Notes under the pieces: model-generated
Told to the model about the DNA's origin: nothing
The model's input: only the letters and a program-made list of their open reading frames with translations
Databases searched by the model: none
Position numbers and translations under genes: made by a program
Part shown: piece after piece, positions 12,320 through 19,896 of the stretch
How positions within the stretch are numbered: the first letter of the stretch is position 1
How the letters are laid out: each line of letters opens with the position of its first letter
IMG/VR virus record: IMGVR_UViG_3300041809_000370
Span: 1-35,412 of that record
Origin: a virus
Length of the DNA: 35,412 bases
Reading direction: 5' to 3' (one strand)

Positions 12320-12735
12320 TGTCTCACTCCGTTGATCTCGGATTTTGTATCCAAAGCCGCCATGCTTTGAGCGTAGATCTTCTTGACTTGGGCCTGCTCT
12401 GCAAGCGGCAGCGTGGCAAAGATGGCGTCCTGCCTTAGCTCGTTCTTGAGCAGGATGTCGGAAAACTTGTTCATCTTGGAGTCGACCGCATCAAGGGTCC
12501 GGTTCATCCGTTCTATGCTCTCCGGGGTCAAAACGGCGGATGCTTGGGAGGAAGATGTCGGACGAAACAGGAAGTGGTCGCTTCCCCACCCTCCGGCCAT
12601 GATGACGAGCAGCGCGTGGGGAAGGTACTTCCAGGGGATTAGCTCGACGATTCCGCGCACCATCTTGCCGATGGCGGCATCCTTTTTGACCTCGGACTCG
12701 TCCTCTTGGGACGGAAGCGGGTCAACGGGTGCCAT
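12316..12735 (-). CDS. Single-TM protein of the lysis block (holin or inner spanin candidate)
   Basis: The 139-residue protein has an acidic N-terminus (SQEDESEVKKDA), one hydrophobic span at about 39-57 (LPHALLVIMAGGWGSDHF) and a long helical C-terminus (ESIERMNRTLDAVDSKMNKF, PLAEQAQVKKIYAQ). GGGAGGTAAC precedes ATG 12735 and overlaps the upstream TAA. One N-terminal TM followed by a helical periplasmic domain fits an inner-membrane spanin or class III holin, and the endolysin is the next gene. The family itself is not recognised. Confidence 0.55.
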   Translation of the reverse strand: MAPVDPLPSQEDESEVKKDAAIGKMVRGIVELIPWKYLPHALLVIMAGGWGSDHFLFRPTSSSQASAVLTPESIERMNRTLDAVDSKMNKFSDILLKNELRQDAIFATLPLAEQAQVKKIYAQSMAALDTKSEINGVRQ

Positions 12736-12736
12736 G

Positions 12737-13132
12737 TTACCTCCCTATGCCTGTGTCGCCAGGGGCCATCCCGGCGTCGGTGAGATCCTTCTGGTAGGCC
12801 GCGTCATTGGAAGCCGAACCCTGCTTGGCCTGGAAGAATTGCATCAAACTCTTCAAAGCCTCCATCAGACCGCCTTGGGCTGGCACAGGAGGTGCTCCTG
12901 GGGCTTGGGGGGGCATGGAACCGTCCATGGGCGTTGCGGAGGCTGTGGCCGTATCCGGGGACATCATCCCCTGTGGCATCGGCGGCTCGGCAGTCGTTGC
13001 GCCTGGAGCCCCAGGGGTGGATCCGCTGCCAAACATCGCCGCAAGCTTGGCGATCATCGAAGGGTTGACCGCCGGAGCCTGCGCCGTCGGGGGCGTGCCT
13101 TCCTCGTCCTGGGTCCCTGCGTTGTTTCCCAC
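12737..13132 (-). CDS. Pro/Ala/Met-rich protein, probably virion-associated
   Basis: GTG start at 13132 with AAAGGCGG upstream; 131 residues, mostly low-complexity Pro, Ala, Gly and Met (GSGSTPGAPGATTAEPP), with one helix (GLMEALKSLMQFFQAKQG). No family recognised. Similar low-complexity proteins occur among the ejection-type genes to the right. The 71-bp gap 13133-13203 shows only a 5-bp hairpin (CCGAG/CTCGG). Confidence 0.55.
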   Translation of the reverse strand: MGNNAGTQDEEGTPPTAQAPAVNPSMIAKLAAMFGSGSTPGAPGATTAEPPMPQGMMSPDTATASATPMDGSMPPQAPGAPPVPAQGGLMEALKSLMQFFQAKQGSASNDAAYQKDLTDAGMAPGDTGIGR

Positions 13133-13203
13133 GGTGTCCGCCTTTGGTTAGGGTGCTTATCGGGGAGCCCGAGCTACCTCGGACGCCCTCGAAGAGCCCT
13201 AGC

Positions 13204-14088
13204 TTACTGGAGCCCTGCGGTGCCTGGAGCGTTGTCGTATTCGAACTCGACGTAGTAGATATTGAGCAAACCGCCGTTGCCAGCAGCCTTGACGAGATCC
13301 AGGTTGAAAGAGTCGCCCGGGTGGATCGTGTTGTAGATGGGCGGTCCCGCGTCGACGTAGGCGGCGACGGAGTTGTTGACTGGCATCCTAATCCTGCTGA
13401 CGACCTGGACCGGAGAATCCCAGAGGCAGGCCGAAGAGTAGGTGTTGAGTCCAACCAGCAGCGCGACGTTGGATGTCCCGCTGAACGAGACGGCACCACC
13501 TGGCGGCGGAGTGTAGCTGTAGGTGCCCGCCGTCTGGGTGGTATCGTTGAAATGCTGAACGTTGACGTTCGCCGTCATGCTGACGTTATCGGCGATCACC
13601 GTGTCATTGGCGTACAGGAATACCCTGAGATTGCCCTTGAAGTCCCACGGGACGATCCACGAGACCCTGACTTCGGCAGCCCCGGTCGACATCGTCGCGC
13701 AGGTCTGGCTTGCCTGCTGGGAAAGCCACGGGACGGTGCTGCCCGTCGTCGTAACGCTCCCGAGCAAGGCGACTCCCCCGGCGCTGGTGAAGTCGATCGG
13801 ATAACGGTAGTTCCTCTCAAAGGTCTTGCTCTTTATTTGCTTCGGCGCCGGGGTGAACGTCGCCGTCGGCGTGATTGTTCCGCCTGGCGTCAGCGTCACT
13901 GTCGGTGTGAGCGTCGGGAAGGCCGTGGCGATGTAGGTCGCCGTGGCCGCGACGGCCGTCTGGGTCTCTTGGATCTGGGTCTGGATCGCCGTCGCCGTCT
14001 GGTTTGGCGTCGGTGTGGCGGTCGCGGCGGAGGCCATAGAGGCCAGCCCCAGAAGCGCCGACAGGAGGAACAGGGTGACTCTCTTCAT
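13204..14088 (-). CDS. Exported protein with Thr-Pro linker and beta-rich domain
   Basis: I choose ATG 14088 (AGGTGA 6 nt upstream) over GTG 14097. In the 294 residues, 1-21 are a Sec signal peptide (MKRVTLFLLSALLGLASMASA, cleavage after ASA at residues 19-21). Residues 22-75 are a Thr/Ala/Pro linker with TPT-type repeats, and the rest is a beta-rich domain (EVRVSWIVPWDFKGNLRVFL, NVALLVGLNTYSSA). The domain resembles an adhesin or jelly-roll module. Signal peptide and Thr-Pro linker link it to the exported genes at 22984-27509. It lies just before the lysis block. Confidence 0.65.
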   Translation of the reverse strand: MKRVTLFLLSALLGLASMASAATATPTPNQTATAIQTQIQETQTAVAATATYIATAFPTLTPTVTLTPGGTITPTATFTPAPKQIKSKTFERNYRYPIDFTSAGGVALLGSVTTTGSTVPWLSQQASQTCATMSTGAAEVRVSWIVPWDFKGNLRVFLYANDTVIADNVSMTANVNVQHFNDTTQTAGTYSYTPPPGGAVSFSGTSNVALLVGLNTYSSACLWDSPVQVVSRIRMPVNNSVAAYVDAGPPIYNTIHPGDSFNLDLVKAAGNGGLLNIYYVEFEYDNAPGTAGLQ

Positions 14089-14115
14089 GGCTTTCACCTA
14101 CCCTTCCAATAGCCG

Positions 14116-14144
14116 TTGAGTTTTTGGAACTTCCAAGCTATAAC
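14116..14144 (+). promoter_or_regulatory. Plus-strand sigma70-type promoter
   Basis: TTGAGT (14116-14121, four of six) and TATAAC (14139-14144, five of six) are separated by exactly 17 bp. The ATG of the small membrane gene begins 6 bases after the -10 box, so transcription would start at or next to the start codon. Confidence 0.55.
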
Positions 14145-14149
14145 GGCGT

Positions 14150-14338
14150 ATGGCTTGGAAGCGTTTGAAACTCGTTGCGTTGGTGCTGGTCCTCGCCGCC
14201 CTGGCGACCTTCAATCCGGCCATGAAGTCAAGCCTTCAGAAGGCGACGATCTTTGTCTGGACCCTTTTTGTATTCTACTCGATCCATCTTTTGAAACAAG
14301 TACTTCAATGGGTCGAGTCCCGCCTATCTAGCCACTAA
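14150..14338 (+). CDS. 62-residue two-helix membrane protein, apparently leaderless
   Basis: It is the only plausible plus-strand gene. The product has a basic start (MAWKRLK), a hydrophobic span (LVALVLVLAALATF), a short loop, and a second span (ATIFVWTLFVFYSIHLL) with an amphipathic tail. No Shine-Dalgarno sequence is present, but a promoter lies so close that the mRNA would be leaderless. It fills a gap between two minus-strand genes and overlaps the 3' end of the ejection gene by 15 bp tail to tail. It could be a holin-like or superinfection-exclusion protein; that is a guess from topology. Confidence 0.55.
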   Translation: MAWKRLKLVALVLVLAALATFNPAMKSSLQKATIFVWTLFVFYSIHLLKQVLQWVESRLSSH

Positions 14339-16588
14339 AGCCCTGATCAAAGCCGGGAGCGGAGTCGTCACACCGTGGCCCATGCTCCGCGCCATCTCTG
14401 CGGCCTTGGGCAGAGCCACGTTCGCGGCATTGGCCCCTGCTGTCGCCGCTCTTGTCATCATGGACGGCTTTGCTGGGGAGATGTCCGCTGGCTCGAAGGC
14501 GGCCCGAGCTGTTGCAAGATCCTGCGCGGCGGCTCTGCCGCGAGCGATTGCCTCTCCCGCCGCCCCTAGCCCGACCCCAGCGATTCCACCGATAGGGCCA
14601 CCCATCAGCGTCCCCAGGATCGCGCTCGTCCCGATGGCTCCCCCATGCGTGGCCGCAGCCTTCGCCCCGGATTTGATCGCCTCCACCGCTCCCGTCTGGC
14701 TCCCGTTTCTCGCTTGGGTTCCCAGCACCTTAAGGGGAGCCTCTGACCTGGCCGCGCGCTCAAGCGCTTGGTCCATTTCTGAAATGGTCTCCGGCGAGTA
14801 GACCGCCTGCTTCCACTCCGGAGACATCTTGGCCCATGCGCGTCCTATCGTCGCGATAGGGTTGGGAGACTTCTCCCCGAGGTCAGACAGCCAGTCCTTG
14901 CCCATTTGCTCGACCAGGGCCGGGTCCTGCCCGTTGCTTTGGAGGAAGTCCTTGTAGGCCGTGACCTTATTCGCCCCGGCATTGGCGAAGTGCTTTTGAA
15001 AGACCTCCTCTGGGCTGGTCATCTTCTGGGAGTACATCTCCTCCCCTGTCAGCCGCGTTGTCGGTGCCGACAGCTTGCCCTCGAACTGCTTGACGAGATC
15101 CGCGCTCTTCGCCCAATTGGCCCGCTGCTGCGCCCAGGCGTCATAGGCGGGAGCCCCGGCCACGCCCATCGCTGCGTCGCGCTTCTTGATGATGTCCCCG
15201 GCCAGGTCCACGGCCTTCCCCTGAACGTCGCGGAGGAAACCGCTCGAGCTGGCGCCACCTTGGCCTGGCTGGAAAAGTTTCTCCGTCTTCGCGAAGCTTG
15301 AGGCCAAATCCGCGAGCTGCGTCGGGCTTGCCGCCTTCTGAGAGGCCAGGTCGCCGAACTTGAGCGCTGCTGCGACATCGTCCTGGTTGTCACCCGCTTT
15401 GACATCGTAAGGGGTAAGCCCTCCGCCACCCGGTGTAAGCGCCTTGATCTTGGCTTGGGTGAGGCTAAGACCGTCGAGCTTCTTTGCCACGTCCGCGTCG
15501 ACGCTCTGGGAGAACGCCTGCCCCGCGTGGGTGAACTCGCCGATGTCCGTCATCGCCGGGCCGCGTGGGCTGTCCGCGAGCGCGAGCATGTCCTTGTAGG
15601 ATTTCGACCTGGCGTTGATTGCGTTCTGGTGTGCTTTTTGAAGATCTTCCCCGAGCTGCTGCGTGGACTTGTCTCCCACGTCGAGCGGCTTGGACACGTC
15701 GGCCTTCTGGGCCGCGTCGAGCTTGGCACGGTAGGCCTCAGCCTCGGCCGCTGTCGCTGGATTGACCATCGCTGCCTTCAGCGAGGTGTCTCCTGGGTTC
15801 ATGTGGGCGCTGGTGACAGGGTAGCCGTGGTCCTGAAGGTCCTTCGCCGCGATCTGAGCCGGGGTGAGCGTCGGCTCCGCTGGCACGGGCACCTTGGGGA
15901 CGTTGATCGACTCTTCTGCTCCGACAGGAGCGTGCTCTCCGAGGGCCGCCTTCCCTGCGAAGTACGCTGGAAGGGCCTCGACCGCCGTGTCAGCCGCCGC
16001 CCCGGGCAATTGTTTCGCCAGGTTCGCAAGCATCGCCAAGTCGATGCCCTGGCCTTTACTTACGAATGGCTTGTCGGCTCCCGTAAGCTGGTCGGCCTTG
16101 TTCTCGACCGCATTTCCAACGGCGTGGGCTCCCTGGGGCACTCCAGCGGCGTTTAGCGCTGCGCTGAGGCCCGCGAACTTAGCGAGTGGAACGATTCCGC
16201 CCGAGGCTACAGCCGCAGCGGCACCGCCGATGTCCCCGGCGATCTGCCCAGCTCCCTCAGCACCCGAGGCGTAGGCTGGTTTGCCTTCCGCCAGATTGAT
16301 CCCTGCCTTCAAGCCTGGCGTTCCCGATACAAGCCCCTCTCCCGCCCTCTTTGCGACCTCTCCCGGAGAGAAAAAGCTTGGATCCTGTGCGCTTTCCTGG
16401 TCTGTTCCACGTGGAACACTTGCTGGAGCAGCCTGGGAGGCGAAGTGCTGGGCCACGTCGTCCAGCTTGTAACCTGCCTTCTGTGCCTCGGCAAAGCGCG
16501 GGTCGGTCGACGCGAGATGGGAGAAGATCTCGTCGTCGTTGTAGCCCTCTTTGCGGGCCTCAGCGAGTGCGTCCGGGCTGAAGTTCAT
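14324..16588 (-). CDS. Large ejection / internal virion protein
   Basis: The 754-residue protein starts at ATG 16588 overlapping the upstream stop (ATGA). The N-terminus has two copies of a short helical repeat (ARKEGYNDDEIFSHLAS, AQKAGYKLDDVAQHFAS), a motif I associate with phage internal virion proteins. The middle is Ala/Gly/Lys-rich and helical, and near residues 645-680 there is a Gly-rich hydrophobic stretch (GGPIGGIAGVGLGAAGEAI) that could enter membranes. Size and position after nozzle and small Gln/Ala-rich genes fit a DNA-ejection protein of a short-tailed phage. A parS-like palindrome lies inside the gene at 16403-16418. Confidence 0.65.
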   Translation of the reverse strand: MNFSPDALAEARKEGYNDDEIFSHLASTDPRFAEAQKAGYKLDDVAQHFASQAAPASVPRGTDQESAQDPSFFSPGEVAKRAGEGLVSGTPGLKAGINLAEGKPAYASGAEGAGQIAGDIGGAAAAVASGGIVPLAKFAGLSAALNAAGVPQGAHAVGNAVENKADQLTGADKPFVSKGQGIDLAMLANLAKQLPGAAADTAVEALPAYFAGKAALGEHAPVGAEESINVPKVPVPAEPTLTPAQIAAKDLQDHGYPVTSAHMNPGDTSLKAAMVNPATAAEAEAYRAKLDAAQKADVSKPLDVGDKSTQQLGEDLQKAHQNAINARSKSYKDMLALADSPRGPAMTDIGEFTHAGQAFSQSVDADVAKKLDGLSLTQAKIKALTPGGGGLTPYDVKAGDNQDDVAAALKFGDLASQKAASPTQLADLASSFAKTEKLFQPGQGGASSSGFLRDVQGKAVDLAGDIIKKRDAAMGVAGAPAYDAWAQQRANWAKSADLVKQFEGKLSAPTTRLTGEEMYSQKMTSPEEVFQKHFANAGANKVTAYKDFLQSNGQDPALVEQMGKDWLSDLGEKSPNPIATIGRAWAKMSPEWKQAVYSPETISEMDQALERAARSEAPLKVLGTQARNGSQTGAVEAIKSGAKAAATHGGAIGTSAILGTLMGGPIGGIAGVGLGAAGEAIARGRAAAQDLATARAAFEPADISPAKPSMMTRAATAGANAANVALPKAAEMARSMGHGVTTPLPALIRALVAR
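16403..16418. promoter_or_regulatory. parS-like perfect 16-bp palindrome
   Basis: TGTTCCACGTGGAACA is a perfect palindrome and differs from the canonical bacterial parS (TGTTTCACGTGAAACA) only at two symmetric positions; this C/G variant is known among chromosomal parS sites. It lies in the coding sequence for SVPRGT of the large ejection protein. No ParA or ParB gene is in the window. Confidence 0.55.
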
Positions 16589-17889
16589 TGCTTGGGTGCT
16601 TCTCCAAAGATGTCACCGAGGGACTTCCTGGCCGCCGCGCCTGCGGCCGCTCCGGTGGATCCAGGGTTAACGGCCGGGGCGAGTCCGTTGGCCTGAGCCG
16701 CCGCGCCTGCGTTTGCTGGTGCCGCTGCTCCGTTCGCTGCGGCAGCTCCAGCGGCTCCCGGCGTGAGGTTGATCGAGGCCTGCGGTGCCGCCTTTCCGGC
16801 AGGAGCAGCCGGAGCAGTCGAAGCTGTGTTGACGCTGGCGGCCGTGGCCTCTCCCGGATTCAACGCCGTCAGGCCGTGGTACTTCGCCATGACCTGATCC
16901 ATCGCCGGGGTTCCCTGCGCCTGCGAGATTTCGTCAAGCATATTCGCCATGGGCTGGGTCAGTTTTCCCTGCGCCTGGAGTCGGTCCTTCGCATCGCGGT
17001 AGATCTGGGCGAACTTCTGGTCCGCTACAGGATCCGGAGTGCCCGGCTCGACGACCGAGTTCTTGCGGATCGCCGCGCGGACCGACTCGGCAGCGCGTGG
17101 GTTGCCTGTGACGAGCGGGACGAGCTGATCGGTCAGCAGTTCGTTGCGCTGGGCATAATCAGAGACCGCAGGATCCAGACGGCCCATTACCGGACCAGAG
17201 ACGGTGCCCGGAAGGATCCCGTTGAGGAAGTTCATTCCTCCAGATCCAAGGTTTGACAATTTATTTTCGTGGTAGGCGCGCGCCGTCTCGTTGAGTTGCT
17301 GGGCCATCGAGTAGATCTGACTCATCGTCTTCCGCTCGTTCGTGTCGAGGCCGCCAAACATATCAACCGCTCCGGCTGAGGCCCCGGCTCCTGCGCCGCC
17401 CGCAGCTCCTCCGACTCCAGCGGCTCCGCCTCCCTGCCCGGCCAGGGTAATATTCGTGTTGGCACCTGGATGCGTCTTGGCCGCAGCGAGGGCCGCCGCC
17501 GCCTTCTCCTGCTCGATCTGGAGCGCCGTCTTGTTCTTTCCCCCGGCGATATTCTGCGCGGAGCCCAAGGCCTGGAGCTTCTCGATCATCGGAGCGAGGT
17601 ATGTAGTCGGGACGACCGTGTCTGGATTCGCTCCAACTGGCAGCTTGTACCCTGCCGCCGCAGCGAGCTCGCCGATAGTCATCGTCGTCTTCTGCCCCGC
17701 CATAGCCTGCTCTTCGGCAGCGCGGGCCTTCAGGAGCTGGTTGAATGGGCTGTTCGGATCGGCCAGCTTCTCCGCCTGCGCCTTTTCGAGGGCAACGCGC
17801 TCCTGTTCCTGGCGCATCTGAAAAAGGTTCCGGAGGGCGCTCGCCGTGCCGCCCAGGAATCCTCCTCCGGTATTTTCTCCATAGTCCAC
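16585..17889 (-). CDS. Ejection-type / internal virion protein
   Basis: The start is GTG 17889 with GGAGGCACC directly upstream; 434 residues. It has a helical N-terminus (LRNLFQMRQEQERVALEKAQ), a poly-Gly/Ala segment (about 150-170), a central helical domain (NERKTMSQIYSMAQQLNETA, YAQRNELLTDQLVPLV) and a long Ala/Pro/Gly tail. Low-complexity, helical and lacking a signal peptide, it matches the ejection proteins found after nozzle genes in P22-like and similar phages. Its stop overlaps the next ATG. Confidence 0.6.
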   Translation of the reverse strand: MDYGENTGGGFLGGTASALRNLFQMRQEQERVALEKAQAEKLADPNSPFNQLLKARAAEEQAMAGQKTTMTIGELAAAAGYKLPVGANPDTVVPTTYLAPMIEKLQALGSAQNIAGGKNKTALQIEQEKAAAALAAAKTHPGANTNITLAGQGGGAAGVGGAAGGAGAGASAGAVDMFGGLDTNERKTMSQIYSMAQQLNETARAYHENKLSNLGSGGMNFLNGILPGTVSGPVMGRLDPAVSDYAQRNELLTDQLVPLVTGNPRAAESVRAAIRKNSVVEPGTPDPVADQKFAQIYRDAKDRLQAQGKLTQPMANMLDEISQAQGTPAMDQVMAKYHGLTALNPGEATAASVNTASTAPAAPAGKAAPQASINLTPGAAGAAAANGAAAPANAGAAAQANGLAPAVNPGSTGAAAGAAARKSLGDIFGEAPKQ

Positions 17890-17904
17890 GGTGCCTCCGT
17901 CTTC

Positions 17905-18384
17905 CTAGAAGAGTCCGGCGAGCATTGCCGCGCCGCCAAGCGTCGTCAGTCCGGACCCGGCGCCGGAGAGGAGCTGCTGCCTGAGCTCCTGGTTCCCGAG
18001 GTTGTTCTGCGCGCTCGTCGCATACTGCTGCTGAGCCGCCTGGTTGAGCGAGTTGAGCAGACCCTCCTGCTCCTGGAACTGCTGGCTCTGGAGCCCGGAG
18101 AGTCCCTGCGCCTCGCCTTGGGCCGTCTGGCCCGCGATATTGCCGAGCGCGTTGGTCGATTCACTGCCCCCGGCCACGCCTGCGCGCTGAAGGGCTCCGA
18201 GTGCGGCGTTGTCGGCGCGGCCCTGCCCAGCCCCGGCTGCCGTCTGCACGGCTTGAACCTGCTGCGCCATTCCTGGAGTCGCGACCTGCGATGGATCCGT
18301 CAGGATCGTGGGGGTCGCTGGATTCTCTGTCGCCGATGGTCCCCACGGCATCCCGGCCCCTGTCGTCAATGAAGATCCGCTCAT
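17905..18384 (-). CDS. Gln/Ala/Gly-rich ejection-type protein
   Basis: The 159-residue protein starts at ATG 18384 with AGGAGG 6 nt upstream. The second half is a Gln/Asn/Leu-rich helix (GLQSQQFQEQEGLLNSLNQ) ending in a short hydrophobic stretch (LTTLGGAAMLAGLF). This pattern is common in small internal virion proteins. It shares composition with both neighbours, which suggests a common assembly. Confidence 0.6.
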   Translation of the reverse strand: MSGSSLTTGAGMPWGPSATENPATPTILTDPSQVATPGMAQQVQAVQTAAGAGQGRADNAALGALQRAGVAGGSESTNALGNIAGQTAQGEAQGLSGLQSQQFQEQEGLLNSLNQAAQQQYATSAQNNLGNQELRQQLLSGAGSGLTTLGGAAMLAGLF

Positions 18385-18393
18385 GACTTCCTC

Positions 18394-19005
18394 CTAGAAT
18401 CCATTCGCGTTAGCGTTCGCGCCCGCGCGCTGCTGCATCGCCGCCCTGAGGACATCCTCAAGGCTATTCGCTTGGCTGAATCCAGCCTGGTTCGCCTGCT
18501 GCGCCGTACCGAGGCGCGCCTGTTGCGCCGCCTGTCCTGCCGCAGCCTGCGCCGCCGAGTTGTTATTCATCGCCGCCGAGTTCTGGTTCGATATCTTGTC
18601 CAGATTGGCGTTCGTGCGGTTCTTTGACTGGTCCAGCGCCCCGGCGATAGCGAGCGGAGGAGCCAACGCATCTTCTCCGACTTGGAGGCCGACCTTGCCG
18701 ATCTGGCTGAGCCCTCCGCCGATCTGCTTCCCAGCCTCGGAGAAGTTGCCACCGTTTCCGAATCCTTGAGCGATTGCTCCAAGGGTGCCGTTGGCTGGGT
18801 TCCAGCCCATGCCCTTTGTGTTGTTCGCAAATTGGGAGGCTGCGCCCTCCGCGTTCGCTCCAAGTTCGTGCAGTCCAGCGGTTATGTTATTTCCAAGAGC
18901 CTCGCCGCCTTGGTTGATGTTGTGGTTCAGCGCCCCGATGCCGGACTTGAAGTTGTTTCCGAGCTGCTGGAATCCCTGCCCGAAACTGCTCTTGCCTCCG
19001 CCCAT
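18394..19005 (-). CDS. Gly/Asn/Ala-rich ejection-type protein
   Basis: In the 203-residue protein the first 120 residues are Gly/Asn-rich (GQGFQQLGNNFKSGIGALNH) and the last 60 Ala/Gln/Asn-rich (AAQAAAGQAAQQARLGTAQ). ATG 19005 has AGGTGAG upstream. No signal peptide. Composition and position suggest an internal virion protein that enters the host with the DNA. Confidence 0.6.
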   Translation of the reverse strand: MGGGKSSFGQGFQQLGNNFKSGIGALNHNINQGGEALGNNITAGLHELGANAEGAASQFANNTKGMGWNPANGTLGAIAQGFGNGGNFSEAGKQIGGGLSQIGKVGLQVGEDALAPPLAIAGALDQSKNRTNANLDKISNQNSAAMNNNSAAQAAAGQAAQQARLGTAQQANQAGFSQANSLEDVLRAAMQQRAGANANANGF

Positions 19006-19008
19006 GAC

Positions 19009-19365
19009 TCACCTCGTCCTGAGTGATACCGCGTATTCAAATCCGTCGCCGACCTTCTCTTTGGTAACGGGCTTTGAGTAGCGCTCTATGGCCTCGCGAA
19101 AGGGGTGGTCCTCCCTCATCGTGAAGCCGATCCATTCAAACCCGTTAGCTCTTCCCCACCGTTTAATCGACCAGAGCATCGGGAGACCTTTGCCCAGTAA
19201 TCCCGAAAGCCAGATCGCTTTCTTTTCACCCCAGAGGCAGAGACTTGCGAAGTTTTCGCCATCCCCGATGAAGACATCCGCCTCCATGAATCCTTTTGTC
19301 TGCTCGGGTGGAAGCCTTTTCGAGACCGCTGCCTCGAAATCTTCCCTGCTCATTAGATTATACAT
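19009..19365 (-). CDS. GNAT-like small protein (gp13-type position)
   Basis: The 118-residue protein shows VFIGDGENFASLCLWGEKKAI, then GKGLPMLWSIKRWGRANGFEW and IGFTMREDHPFREAIERYSK, a strand-helix-strand-helix run like the core of GNAT acetyltransferases. Small GNAT-fold proteins (T7 gp13 type) often sit among internal virion genes, so a structural role without catalysis is possible. The classical Q/R-x-x-G-x-G/A acetyl-CoA loop is not clear. Confidence 0.5.
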   Translation of the reverse strand: MYNLMSREDFEAAVSKRLPPEQTKGFMEADVFIGDGENFASLCLWGEKKAIWLSGLLGKGLPMLWSIKRWGRANGFEWIGFTMREDHPFREAIERYSKPVTKEKVGDGFEYAVSLRTR

Positions 19366-19380
19366 GACCGAGCCCCCCTG

Positions 19381-19896
19381 TCACGTCAGCGGGATCTCCG
19401 CGACGGAGTATTCCGAGGTCTCCGAGCTTCCGTTCACGACCATCGACCCGGTCCCTACCGCGAGAAACTGGACGGTATGGGTTCCTACGGACAGGACCGC
19501 CGTATGGTCAAACGAGAGGCATCCCCGGATGTACCCGGTGCTTGCGTAGATCGACCTCTGGGCCACCATGACCCCGTCAAGGACTAGCTGAAGCCCTACC
19601 GACTGGCCTCCCCCTGTGTTTGTATAGACCGACCAGTTTGCCGAGATCCGAACAAGTCCACCGTTGGCCTGGAAGCTGAAAGACATTGTAGGATCTAGCA
19701 GCGTCGGGGTCGCCGAAACATTGTGGGTGACTGTTCCGCTCAAAACGACAGTCGGAATCGTTGCGTAGACCGCCGAGTCGGTTGCATTAGCGTTGACCGC
19801 CTGCTGAAGCTGTTGGAGCGCGGCCTGGTTCGCAAGGATCTGCTGGTCCGGGTCCTGAAAGAGAGTCGGAGGAGCGAGGGAGACGGTCTGGCTCAT
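19381..19896 (-). CDS. Beta-rich virion protein, probable receptor-binding or tail-tip component
   Basis: In the 171-residue protein, residues 1-40 form a Gln/Asn-rich helix (QQILANQAALQQLQQAVNAN) suited to trimerisation. The rest is a TNF/C1q-like beta sandwich by pattern (TPTLLDPTMSFSFQANGG, RISANWSVYTNTGGGQSVGL, VGTHTVQFLAVGTG). ATG 19896 overlaps the nozzle stop (ATGA). The layout suits a small fibre attached to the nozzle; no enzyme motif is visible. Confidence 0.6.
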   Translation of the reverse strand: MSQTVSLAPPTLFQDPDQQILANQAALQQLQQAVNANATDSAVYATIPTVVLSGTVTHNVSATPTLLDPTMSFSFQANGGLVRISANWSVYTNTGGGQSVGLQLVLDGVMVAQRSIYASTGYIRGCLSFDHTAVLSVGTHTVQFLAVGTGSMVVNGSSETSEYSVAEIPLT

